This document shows positions 29,641-39,439 of a stretch of DNA of 64,000 nucleotides, in pieces. Source of the DNA: Macrosoma leucophasiata (lineage: Eukaryota; Arthropoda; Insecta; Lepidoptera; Hedylidae); NCBI GenBank assembly GCA_036365455.1, contig JAWQUS010000027.1, positions 19,952,501-20,016,500 of the forward strand, read 5' to 3'. Position 1 is the first letter of the stretch; each line of letters opens with the position of its first letter. A model generated the notes under the pieces. The model saw only the letters and a program-made list of their open reading frames with translations, searched no databases and was not told the DNA's origin. Both the position numbers and the translations under genes were made by a program.

Positions 29641-29850
29641 AAAGTGGCTTTTATGGGATATTTCCCGCAGCTTCGCCCGCGTGGATATCGTTTAGAAAGT
29701 AGCCTATGTTCTTTCTCAAAGTCAACTCTATCTCTGTACCAAATTTCATTAATATCGGTTCAGTCGTTTGGACGTGAAAAGGTAACAGATATACAGACAG
29801 ACAGACAGAGTTACTTTCGCATTTATAATATTAGTACGGAAGTAGGGATA
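29641..29850 (-). repeat. Helitron-like or related short element, reversed
   Basis: CCCGCAGCTTCGCCCGCGTGG, ACCAAATTTCATTAATATCG, CAGACAGACAGACAGAG and TTATAATATTAGTA are reverse-strand counterparts of the CTGTCTGTCTG ... GCGGGCACAGCTAGT elements. Confidence 0.5.
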
Positions 29851-30717
29851 ACAGCTTTAGATACACATGCATTCACACCAACTCGAGCTACATCGATTGC
29901 GACGATCATAAATAGAGGAGCTACGATAGTCATACGTGATGGGATTCGCTTGATGTCTTTATTATTATCTTTTAAAGTAAAGCAATGGCTTTAAACATTT
30001 ACTACATGGCAGAATGACGTTAACCAAGTAAGCTAGTTATTTGTTTTTTTGTATTTAAATATTAAAATTAGCTGAAGCTACAGTCACTAACTCCGAAGTT
30101 AACGATTACTCCCAACTCTAAAACCCAGTAGTTTTGTTATGCATATTTAAGCAAAAGCATCATACTAATATGATGAGTGTACTGAACTTTGTAGACAAAA
30201 ACCATCAACAGACTAAGAGCAGCATATATTTATTATTTAGCTATTTAGGTAAATATGTAAAAATATTTCTTAAGATTCCGAGATTTCAATAGGAAATCTT
30301 ATAACACAAAGAAACAGACGGACGTCTGTCCGTCTATTTGTTCGTCCATATGTCACTAGCCGAAGAATTCTCCTCCACAAGTGGGCGGTACGGTTGTCAC
30401 GCCCGACGCCAGAGAATAGTAATTAATAATACTACGTGTAGAATGGACACTTCGACATCCCGCCTGATTTCCCCTCTTGTAGCCCGCACCTCCCCTTGAG
30501 TACCATGAGGGCAGCCTCGTGAACTGAAGTTGCGAGTGGGCAACTGTGTGTGTGTCCTGATTGATGTCTGTGTAGTAGGTAACCAGATTAAGCGTTCATA
30601 TGGATTTTTTTCTGAGTGTTTGCGGTGAATGTAGTCACATTTCGCTCAATGCCCTAAAATAATTACGTGCTAATACTTAATTATGAAAACTATCTTTTAC
30701 AAGCCACTTTGCTAGTG
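29851..30717. other. Unannotated stretch
   Basis: Contains an AGACGGACGTCTGTCCGTCT palindrome near 30312 and a GC-richer block at 30370-30560 (GTGGGCGGTACGG, CCTCCCCTTGAGTACC) that matches no family here. Confidence 0.35.
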
Positions 30718-30945
30718 CAGTCAGACGAATGAATGATCGAACGATGTCGGTCAAACCATTCCAATAGAGCAGTTGTAAATTTAATAACGCGGTTTGCGCA
30801 GTAGCATAACGCTATAAAACTAACGCCGAATCCGCCTGCCAATTATGACTTATTCTCACCCAAACCGCGCATCACTGTTGTGGGCGTCTGTGGGTAAGGC
30901 TTCGTCCAGCAGTGCACGTATTACGACTGGAGTGACAAATAAGCA
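30718..30945 (+). repeat. Family K copy
   Basis: CGGTCAAACCATTCCAATAG, ATAACGCGGTTTGCGC, CACTGTTGTGGGCGTC, TTCGTCCAGCAGTGCACG in order. Confidence 0.65.
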
Positions 30946-30969
30946 GTAGTCATTTACAGGTAAGTCCTT

Positions 30970-31085
30970 CTTTTTTTAAGTAATGGAAGTGGCAAACAAG
31001 CATGCAGTTTACATTGATGTTAAAGTGATTACTGCAGCCTATGCAGTCTGCAGATGCGTTACCACTCCTGAGGCCTCAGGATATT
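30970..31085 (-). mobile_element. Family A fragment
   Basis: GGAAGTGGCAAACAAGCATG and GATGCGTTACCACTCCTGAG, 5' truncated with an internal deletion. Confidence 0.75.
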
Positions 31086-31361
31086 GCCTTGTTAAATTGT
31101 TAATTAACGTCAATCGTGACGTCAGTTGTTATCTGTCTACGAGTCTACGTTCGGATACATGCAACAGCAATTTGTGATCAACAACTTTTTTGTCAATGTA
31201 AAGATATATTTAAAAATTCTGTAAGGAATCCCTGAATGGGATGAAAAGTCCAGCCGCTTTAGCTTGATTGAGCAACCAACAAACATTCATACTTACACAT
31301 TTATAATAGTAGTAAGAAAGAAACATAGCTGCCAAATTGTGGTTTTAAGAGTTAAGATACT

Positions 31362-31452
31362 GCTGAACATGTCCATTCGGTGGCAGATAGATTAGGTAAT
31401 ACGGTGGTTCCCAACTTACTAGAGCTCCTGCATTGGAACTCTACCTCCAGTG
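31362..31452 (-). mobile_element. Family A 5'-end fragment, old
   Basis: GGCAGATAGATTAGGTAATA, ACGGTGGTTCCCAACTTAC and GGAACTCTACCTCCAG fit the 5' third of family A. Confidence 0.55.
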
Positions 31453-31473
31453 ACTTCTTCACGCACTGTTGAC

Positions 31474-31765
31474 TTTTTTTTTTTTTTATGTTATGGAAGT
31501 GGCAAACAAACATGCAGCTCACATTGATGTTAAGTGATGACTGCAGCCTATAGACACCCACATGAAGACCAAGGCCAAAATGCAGATGCGTTACCACCCC
31601 TGAGGCCTAAGGTATTATGCCTCTGTGCCGGAAATTACTGGGCCGTACATTACCACCTGACCGGAACACGATAGTGCTGAACACTACCATTTAGCGCCAA
31701 GTAAATTAGGTAATGCGGTGGTGCCTACGCCCGCGAGCTCCGTCACTGGAGCTCTACCACCAGTG
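31474..31765 (-). mobile_element. Family A SINE-like element, full length
   Basis: T-run, GGAAGTGGCAAACAAACATG to GGAGCTCTACCACCAGTG, near consensus. Confidence 0.9.
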
Positions 31766-32059
31766 AAAAAGGAGAGTAAGTTATTAAATGCGTAACGAGA
31801 GCGATACGAAAAGTGGGATCAGGCGAGGTGAAGTTGAAGGGAGATATAAGGTAGTGAAGATGAAAAGAGATGGTACTAAAAAGGTTTACTTCAGTAGCGA
31901 GGTCTAAAGCACTCTTGTATTTTTTATATTCTCATTTAAAAGCTGAATGACTACCTACGACCGCCATTGAAAATATTTCGAATTAAAAGAAAACCAATTT
32001 AACACAAACTCCCACAGCAAAATAAGCTGCAAGATTAAAAAAAGAAGTTAGGTTACCAA

Positions 32060-32126
32060 TATGCAAGTTAATAACGAACTTAAGTAGCTCTATGTGAGCT
32101 ACTTAAGTTCGTTATTAACTTGCATA
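32060..32126. repeat. 67-bp perfect hairpin (31-bp arms, 5-nt loop)
   Basis: TATGCAAGTTAATAACGAAC continuing to TTAAGTAGCTC is followed by TATGT and the exact complement. No flanking TIR family recognised. It could be a young palindromic insertion or a hairpin RNA template. Confidence 0.9.
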
Positions 32127-32278
32127 ACTACGCTTGTAAAGAAATATTTCGTTGAATTAAATACGAGTATGTCATTTCCTTGTGTACACAAAAAGAACAA
32201 ATGTTAGCGTTGAATGCTTTTAAAGAATGTGCGGTACACGGTAGCTTGCGTTGCATCACGGTGTCATATTTTTTTTAG

Positions 32279-32870
32279 TGAAAAACCGGTCAAGTGCGTG
32301 TCGGGCCACGTACATTGTAGGGTTCCGTAGTTTTTAAGTTTGATTATTGTAATGAAAAAAAAATTTTTTTTCTATAGAGACGACTTTTGCTCTCAAACTT
32401 GTTAAGCCAACTTATGTGTGATCGTTTTCCTTTTCATTTCGTTATATGTAGCTACTACCGTTTGAATTTCTAACAACAACCGTTTAGTTGGTAGAGGGGG
32501 CCACTTGACTCTAAAGAGAAATTGGCACTTTAAAGCTTAATAAGTCACGAACAGTTAACTAAATCAAAAAAATATATTGGAACACCCCGAACGATATCCC
32601 ACACTAGATAGAAAAAAAAAATTCGTGTGTTACACGAATAATTAGGTACCCTAAATATTTTTATTTTTCATGTTTTTATTCTACCACTTTGTCGGCGTGA
32701 TTAAGGTGTATACTTGTGCCAAATTTCAAGTCTCCAATACCAATAGTTCTTGCACTAAATCGCGGATGGAGACAGACAGACAGAGAGACGGACATGGCGA
32801 AATCACAGTCTAAAGAAAACGAGCATCTTAATTACCTACTTATACTGTGGCGAAACTATAAATATAAATA
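32279..32870 (+). repeat. AACCGGTCAAGTGCG repeat copy 2
   Basis: AAACCGGTCAAGTGCGTG, CGGGCCACGTACATTG, GGGTTCCGTAG; further on AAATTTCAAGTCTCC and GACAGACAGACAGAGAGACG, which are usual near the 3' end of this lepidopteran repeat type. Confidence 0.65.
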
Positions 32871-32871
32871 G

Positions 32872-32927
32872 CCGATTGTATCTTTCCTACGCTCGGTGGG
32901 CAATATTTCTTGATGCATGCTGTACTG
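32872..32927. mobile_element. Tc1-type MITE right-end remnant
   Basis: CTACGCTCGGTGGGCAATAT and TTCTTGATGCATGCTGTA resemble the right TIR of the family at 27892-28146. Confidence 0.5.
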
Positions 32928-33292
32928 TTATTTGATGGATAAACTAAAACATTTGTGTCTTCACCCGAACAGCCTCACTAGGGCACAAATGCAAAACATG
33001 CTTCTAACTTCGTCAAACGGTTACGTGAATGAAATAATGCAGTCGGCATTGCACGTTCATGATATACAATTAACTTTGATATAATCAGACTATTTAATTC
33101 ACATTCTGTTGTCGCATTGCAACAAAACTCTAGCTTCTTCACATAAATCACTCGTTTTGTCCGCTACGTTAACCCATGTGGTTTTTAACATCTTTTATTC
33201 ATAATTTTTCAGATGTCGGGACGTGACGATCCCGCCGCCGACTAATGGATGGAGAATTTTTACACTGGTGCAGTCAGTCAAACGAGATACGT
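32928..33292. other. Unannotated stretch
   Basis: No gene or repeat recognised. Confidence 0.4.
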
Positions 33293-33664
33293 AAAAAGGA
33301 GATGTTGCAAAAATGTATGGACCTCCAGCCATGTATTGTACACAATATCAATAACGGGCAAAATCAATATAAAAACGTTTTTTACTGCATATATTCACTT
33401 ATTTAGCTTTGTTTGCAGATACAAAATATTATTTGCAGTTAGAATTGCAACTCAAAACCAACATGGCGAATATGGCGGACAATGTCATTTTGATAAATTC
33501 CACTAATAATCATATTGAAAATAATAAAATCGTTTGAATTAAATGTGGTTGTAACTCTAAAATATATTCTTAAATAAATAAATTGTATTTTTTTCGGATT
33601 CTGCTTTAATTTACCCATTTTTTGAGGTAGTGTACGAACCAGAGCCGAGCTCGCAACATCTCCT
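33293..33664 (+). mobile_element. GGAGATGTTGC MITE, complete
   Basis: Left AAAGGAGATGTTGC and right GCAACATCTCCTTT are 14-bp perfect TIRs of a 372-bp non-coding element containing AAAACGTTTTTTACTGC and CCAACATGGCGAATATGG. Copies or fragments lie at 8291, 11518 and 34408. The target duplication is unclear (possibly TAA). Confidence 0.8.
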
Positions 33665-33689
33665 TTAATAAATAATAATGGTGGTTTAG

Positions 33690-34007
33690 CTGCCTCGGTA
33701 GCCTAGTGGTAGCAGGCCACTACTACTACGCTGAGGTCCTGGGTTCGATTCCCGGGTAGGGTGTTATCAGAGATAATGGTCTAAAGTCCTTTATTTCTGG
33801 TTTAATTGGGATTTTTCCATTTTCATGGAAATTTCCCAGTACCTCGAAGTTTGGTAATGTGCCCGGAGGTGTCAACAGGCTCGCAACCTGTTACATGGGC
33901 CAAAAACGTAACCGGCAAATCGTGGGTGTTTGCATGTATGCTTGAATGCATGCATTTACCTTTGCGTACCCCTTCGGGGATTACAGGCGTGAAATTACGT
34001 TTACGTT
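33690..34007 (+). mobile_element. Family B tRNA-derived SINE, full length
   Basis: CTGCCTCGGTAGCCTAGTGG (A box region) and GGTTCGATTCCCGGG (B box) head the element, followed by TTATCAGAGATAATGG, TTTCATGGAAATTTCCC and the GGATTACAGGCGTGAAA tail. This is the clearest copy in the window. Confidence 0.9.
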
Positions 34008-34011
34008 AAAC

Positions 34012-34175
34012 CATTCGAACAAATAAATAGTAAATGCAATGACGCGGGATATGCAGGATCATTCCGCGATAAAATTACCGTCACTGGGATCCGCCAATCC
34101 GCTTGCCGAGCGTGGCGATTATGGCACATCCTCCCCAATGACAAACAACACTGTTGTGTGCGTGGGACTTTTATT
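34012..34175 (+). repeat. Family K fragment
   Basis: AACCATTCGAACAAATAAAT, AATGACGCGGGATATGC, GAGCGTGGCGATTATGGC, AACACTGTTGTGTGCG in family K order. Confidence 0.6.
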
Positions 34176-34261
34176 CAAAAATTCAATTAATTTCGATATT
34201 ATAGGAACTTTCAATGTCAATGTCTCTCTCAAACTCCACATATTGTTGGTAGAGTTTATTT

Positions 34262-34374
34262 TGTCGTTTGTAACGATAATGGCAAACAATCATGCAAGTG
34301 ATGACTGTAGCCTAGAAACATCTACACACAATCCAGAGGTCAAAATGAAGATGCGTTGTCACCCCTGAGACCTT
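34262..34374 (-). mobile_element. Family A fragment, old
   Basis: ATGGCAAACAATCATGCAAG, TGATGACTGTAGCCTAG and GGTCAAAATGAAGATGCG. Confidence 0.6.
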
Positions 34375-34407
34375 ACCGTGAGTTTGCATTGATGAAACAT
34401 TCACATA

Positions 34408-34692
34408 AAAAAGGAGATGTTGCAAAAATATATGGACCTCCGGCCATGTATTGTACACAATATCATTAACAGGCAAAATCAATATAAAAACGTTTTTTAC
34501 TGCATATATTTACTTATTTAGCTTTGTTTGCAGTTACAAAATGTAATTTTCAGTTAGAATTGCAACTCAAAACCAACATGGCAAATATAGCGGACAATGT
34601 CATTTTGACAAATTCCACTAATAATCATATTGAAAATAATAAAATCGTTTGAATTAAATGTGGTTGTAACTCTAAAATATATTCTTGAATAC
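34408..34692 (+). mobile_element. GGAGATGTTGC MITE, right-truncated
   Basis: Starts AAAAGGAGATGTTGCAAAA and follows 33293-33664 closely to AAATATATTCTTGAATAC, lacking the right TIR. Confidence 0.85.
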
Positions 34693-35097
34693 ATATTATG
34701 ATACATGTTAAAATGATAGGTTTGACAGCAGTGCGAACGCTAGCACCAACAAGACATTCATCGCAATACATACTATATGCGACGTGTTGCGAATACTTGC
34801 GAAACATCATCATGTTTAATGTTTGTAGTGCAAACTAGGGGTTAGATGAAATACTTGCAGCACCATTGTTTCAGCACATCTACCCGAAGATAATTATTTG
34901 GCCACTTTTCTCCTTCTACTTAACAAAAACATTTTTATCTTTTCATTATGTAGCTCTCTCGTAGCCATTGATATTTTTATATGCTTAACACTCTAGGTAC
35001 GACAAAATTGATACTCCACTAACAGAACTGTCAAAAGTTTTCGAAGTCTCCTATTTACGCCACGATCCAAGATATTCCTGCAGTCCTGCTTGAAAAA
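34693..35097. other. Unannotated stretch
   Basis: No supported feature. Confidence 0.4.
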
Positions 35098-35135
35098 TAC
35101 AATACATAGAGTATAGCAATACTCTATGTATTGTA
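35098..35135. repeat. 17-bp perfect hairpin
   Basis: TACAATACATAGAGTAT, loop AGCA, then its complement. It marks the left edge of the locally amplified segment. Confidence 0.9.
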
Positions 35136-35844
35136 AGGGAAAGCTTGTTTTGCTTCATTTATATTCCGCTTATCACATTGCTTGTTAACTGTCGCTTCAA
35201 GTTTATATTCGCCTGAATTAATGCGAAGAACATTATGAGTTCAGTTTTTTGCTGAAGAAAATAAAATGCCACAAGTTGGTGGCGCATGAAAGAAAATATT
35301 TCCACTCATGTAATTCCATGTCTTTCTCTCTTATGTATAAGTCACAACTGCTAATCTAAGGGCATCAATTCATATAATAAGACAATAAAAATCGAGTGTG
35401 TCTACATTAAATATTTTTCCAAGGAACTGAAACAGAAAGAAGCGAACAGAAACCAAAAAAAAAAACAATTTTTGTCTGTCTATCAGTCTGTTTTCTGTCT
35501 GGCACGTTATAACTTCAAAACTACACAACGGATAGAACGCAGTTCACAGATGATTTTTTTTACATATAATTAAGAGCGTTGTCAAAACTTTGTTTCGTAA
35601 AAATCGAAGGGAAAAAGATGTTATGGTCAATTGAAAATTTACTTTAAGTACTGCTTCAAAACTTTTAAACAGAGTTGAATGCAGTTTACATAAAAGCTAG
35701 AATTTTTCAAAAATACACTGCAGTCCAATAAGAGGTAACGATACGCGTCTAGTCGTTTATCTCGATGTTATTTATTCTAAAAATGTACAATATTATACTT
35801 AAATTAAAATACATTTAAAAGGTCACAAATCTAAAAATTAACTA

Positions 35845-36300
35845 TGCTAAGTTAAGTCCGGGGCCTCCACTCATTGTTCCCAGCAAGCTAGCTACGTATC
35901 ACCTCTGTATGGCAAGACTAATTCTCTGAGAGAGGATGCCCCCAGCCCTGTGATCACCAGATGCATCACATAGTCGTACCGACAAATCCTTGATAAATGC
36001 TTTGGCGCTAGGGCCCCAAGATCCTACCGTTTCAAACCGTATGGGAAAGAAAGTGTAGCAGTCAGGAATGTCGGTATATTTCCTGGACTTTTGGGTTTCT
36101 GCCCCAGTAGCCGCCACAGACGCCTGTGTACAGGAGGCACAAAGATGTGATGGAGCCAGCGTGTCAACACATGTGACATCCCACACTAAACATCGGCCTT
36201 TCTGCCACGGAATGAGCGTCACACCGTCAGGTCTCTTGCCATCGGATCGAACAATACCGTTTGGTTCTAATATTGCCGGTATCTCGATGTTATTATACAT
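35845..36300 (-). pseudogene. Restriction-like endonuclease C-terminal fragment
   Basis: Translation gives IPAILEPNGIVRSDGKRPDG, then GRCLVWDVTCVDTLAPSHL, GSWGPSAKAFIKDL and QRISLAIQR, followed by a TGA and then VASLLGTMSGGPGLNLA. RPDG followed by the Asp of LVWD is the PD-(D/E)XK core of a non-LTR restriction-like endonuclease. The part upstream of IPAILEP is missing. It is a second, independent copy of the family at 61621-63026. It could not be active: RT is absent and the end carries a stop. Confidence 0.8.
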
Positions 36301-36691
36301 ACTGTATTCGCAACTTTGATTTGAAAACAATAAACATTAATCATGTTATTGTTTGCAGTGTTGGAGTATCGTCCGCAACATCTTGAAGTCAATGTCAACA
36401 CGACTACTCCATTTATTGTTGGAGAGAGGTTGTTTAGCTTCATTTATATTCCGCTTGTCACATTGCTTCTTAACTGTCGGCTCAAGTTGATATTCGCCTG
36501 AATTATTGCAAAGGATATTAAGTGTAAGATCGCAGATTATTGTTGTTAAGAATTATAGTTGTGGAAAAAGTTATGATGCATAATTTTTTTTATAAACGAC
36601 GTAGCTGGTTGTCTCTCTATTAACATTTAAGGTCGATTTGTGGCAGTGTATACGTCAACTATAAATATTTATCTTTCATATTAATAATGGC

Positions 36692-37015
36692 AACCCATTA
36701 TACTTCCCACTACTGGGCACGAGTCTCTCCCCTTTTTTGGGGGGAAGCCTGGAGCTTACTCCACCACGCTGCTCCAATGCGGGTTGGTGAAGATACGGGT
36801 TAGTAGGCAACCCGCTGTCGGATGTTTTAAACTACCCATGAGGCCTCCGACAAGGCTTCTGACAAGCAACCGGGACCGACGGCTTAACGTGCCCGCCCAA
36901 ACACGGAAACGCGCGTTTTAATTTGCCACCAGCGGTCACCCATCACGCACTTGACCGCGCCCGTATCGCTTAACCGAGTAGATCGCTTACGGTCTACACC
37001 AGCCGCGGGGCCATA
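36692..37015 (-). mobile_element. Family D 5S-derived SINE
   Basis: On minus: head GGCTGGTGTAGACC, 5S-like GTTAAGCGATACGGGCGCGG and GATGGGTGACCGC, then the common body to GCCCAGTAGTGGGAAG. It is inserted in a unit of the amplified cluster. Confidence 0.8.
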
Positions 37016-37184
37016 TGAAGATATTTCACTGTTATGAATAGCCGTATTCTTCCTTATTTAGGTTACATAATCTTTGAATTGAAAATAGCAAAACTTGAAT
37101 CAAGTTCAGGATTATGTTTCGTCAGGAATATCTTGACGTCCGTAAACACAACTTCTGACTACTCCATGGGAGTCTCCCATTTAA

Positions 37185-37334
37185 TTTATACAAATAAATA
37201 AAATTGGAGTGCCGGTTTGTTTCTCTCTCGTTCGTCTATTTTATAACCGCTTTTTACTAAATGCATATGTATCTATACACGTTACATATACCAAAACAAC
37301 ATTTTTTACATTTTTTGTCTGTCTGTCTGTCCGT

Positions 37335-37365
<31 letters not shown>

Positions 37366-37541
37366 GCGGGGCTAATCTTGGGAACGGTTGCACCAACTTT
37401 GACGGGACTTTCACTGGCAGATAGCTGATGTAATAAAGAGTAATTTAGGCTATTTTTATACTAGTTGCGCCCAAGACTTTGCCCGGATAGATATTGAACA
37501 ATCATAAATTATCACGTGGACGACGTCACGGGCACAGCTAG
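37185..37541 (+). mobile_element. Helitron-like element
   Basis: TATACAAATAAATAAAATTGG to CACGGGCACAGCTAG before T; contains the GTCT microsatellite and GGCGGGGCTAATCTTGGG. Sisters lie at 38890 and 59813. The left boundary is approximate. Confidence 0.7.
37313..37362 (+). repeat. (GTCT)n microsatellite
   Basis: About 12 CTGT units with one CCGT variant, internal to the Helitron-like element. Confidence 0.95.
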
Positions 37542-37852
37542 TATACTCTATATTACGTTTGTGACACGATTACTCTATGGCAGACTCCCATGGAGAAGTC
37601 AGAACCACAAAAGTTTTTTAAAAACATGAAACGTTAATCAAGTTCGGTGTTATAGTATCGTCGGCAACATCTTGAAGTCGGTGTTAACACGACTTTTCCA
37701 TTTGTCGTCGGAGAGAGCTTATTACTTCTCGCCTGTAATCCCTGAAGGGGTAGGCAGAGATAAATGCATGCACCTCAAGCATACATGCAAACACCCACGA
37801 TTCGCTGGTTACGTTTGAGCCTATTTAATAGGTGGCTTTAGCAAATACCAAT

Positions 37853-38126
37853 TACTGGTGGTAGAGCTTCAGTGACTATACCACCACCGCATTACCTTGT
37901 ATACTTGCCGCTAAATGGTAGTGTTCAGCAATATCGTGTTCCGATCAGGTGGTAATGTATGACCCTGTAATTTCTGGCATGTAGGCATAACACCTTAGGC
38001 CTCAGGAGTGGTAACGCATCTGCATTTTGACCTTGGTCCTAGTATGGGTGTCTAAAGGCTGCAGTCATCACTTAACATCAATGTGAACTGCATTCTTGTT
38101 TGCCACTTCCATCACATAAAAGAAAA
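37853..38126 (+). mobile_element. Family A element nested in family B
   Basis: TTACTGGTGGTAGAGCTTC to CATCACATAAAAGAAAA, with a short 5' deletion (GACTATACCACCACCG). Confidence 0.85.
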
Positions 38127-38170
38127 CTAAACTCCGAGAAACTGAGAAACTTCCAGAAAATGGAAAAGTC

Positions 38171-38523
38171 AAACTCAAACTCAAACTCAAAAATTCATTT
38201 AATCACTTGGATATAATAGAATTTGCTTGTGATAGGTCAAATTACAAATATTAAATTAAAGCGAATAACAACTGATACGTTGATTAATATGTCAAAGTAA
38301 ATAAATTAATAATAGTCCAAAAATACTTAATAATAAAAATAGGTATCAACAGAATGTTCCATACTCTCTTTTACAAACGGCAAGATAAGACTAAACAAAA
38401 AAAATATGGGACATTCTTTGTCATTCACTGGCAGAGTTCCAAAGCCCACATTACTGAGAAAAAACCTGCCAAAACAAAACTCAGAAGGGTCTTTTCAAAA
38501 TATGTTCCCTTAATAAAATAATT
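38171..38523 (-). mobile_element. Non-LTR 3' fragment nested in family B
   Basis: AAACTC repeats form the reversed 3' tail. GTCAAATTACAAATATTAA, GAATGTTCCATACTCTC and GGGACATTCTTTGTCATTC are shared with 44518, 50869 and 59313. Confidence 0.75.
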
Positions 38524-38889
38524 CTCAATCGAACCACAGATAAAAGACTTTACAACGTTATCTCTGATAGCCCTCGAATCAGGAATGGAAACCAGGACCC
38601 TAGCGTATAGTAGTCGCCTGTTACCGTTAGACTAATGATGCAGTACTGTACTCTTTGCACAAACATTGATTCAAATACATGAAACGTTAATCAAGTTCGG
38701 TGTTATAGCATCGTCAACAACATCTCGAAGTGTTTACACGACTTCTCCATTTGTCGTGGGAGAGAACTTGTTCAGCTTCATTTATATTCCGCTTGTCACA
38801 TTGCTTGTTAACTGTTGCCTCAAGAATATTATGGGCAAGACCTCAGATTTTCTTTGTTAAGGGTAGAAGTTAGAGAAAGTTATTGTGTA

Positions 38890-39158
38890 TCGTCTATACC
38901 TCTATACAAATAAATAAAATTGGCGTGTCTGTTTGTAATATAAAAAATAACCGCTTTTTACTAAATGCATATGTCTGCCTGTCTGTTTGATCCCGCTAAT
39001 CTCGGGAACGGCTTTACTGATTTTGATGAAACTTTCACTGGCAGATAGCTTATGTAATAAGCAGTAACTAAGGCTACTTTAATACTAGCTGCGCCCACGA
39101 CTTCGTTCGGGTTAGTACTGAACAATTCTCACGCGGACGAAGTCGCGGGCACAGCCAG
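38890..39158 (+). mobile_element. Helitron-like element in a cluster unit
   Basis: A|TCGTCTATACC ... GGGCACAGCCAG|T. The parallel cluster unit at about 36565-36590 lacks it, giving an empty site (GATGCATA then ATTTTTTTTATAAACGACG). Confidence 0.75.
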
Positions 39159-39439
39159 TATTTTTATAAACGACGTTGTTAGCTATCGCATAAACCAGGA
39201 CATACACATTTAGGTTCAATTCGTAATGTACAGTTAATTTCAACTATAATTATTTATTTTTCTGTAGTTAAGTTTTCATTATAAAGATACACAGTCTTGC
39301 AATGGAAAATAATAAATATCAAACAAATTCGGCTCTACAGTATCGTCGGGCATATCTAGACGTCAGTCAACACAACTACTTGATGGGAGAGTTTGTTTTG
39401 CTTCATTTGTATTCCGCTCGTCTCACTTCTTGCTTAATG

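Larger units (their letters stand above)
37722..38645 (-). mobile_element. Family B SINE interrupted twice
   Basis: Its tail part is 37722-37845 (CGCCTGTAATCCCTGAAGG), a middle piece is 38127-38170 (AACTCCGAGAAACTGAG) and its head part is 38524-38645 (GAACCACAGATAAAAGAC to the worn B and A boxes). A family A copy and a non-LTR fragment fill the gaps. Confidence 0.75.

Noticed and set aside
30370..30560. GC-richer block as a possible exon
   Set aside because: No open frame with splice sites could be built.
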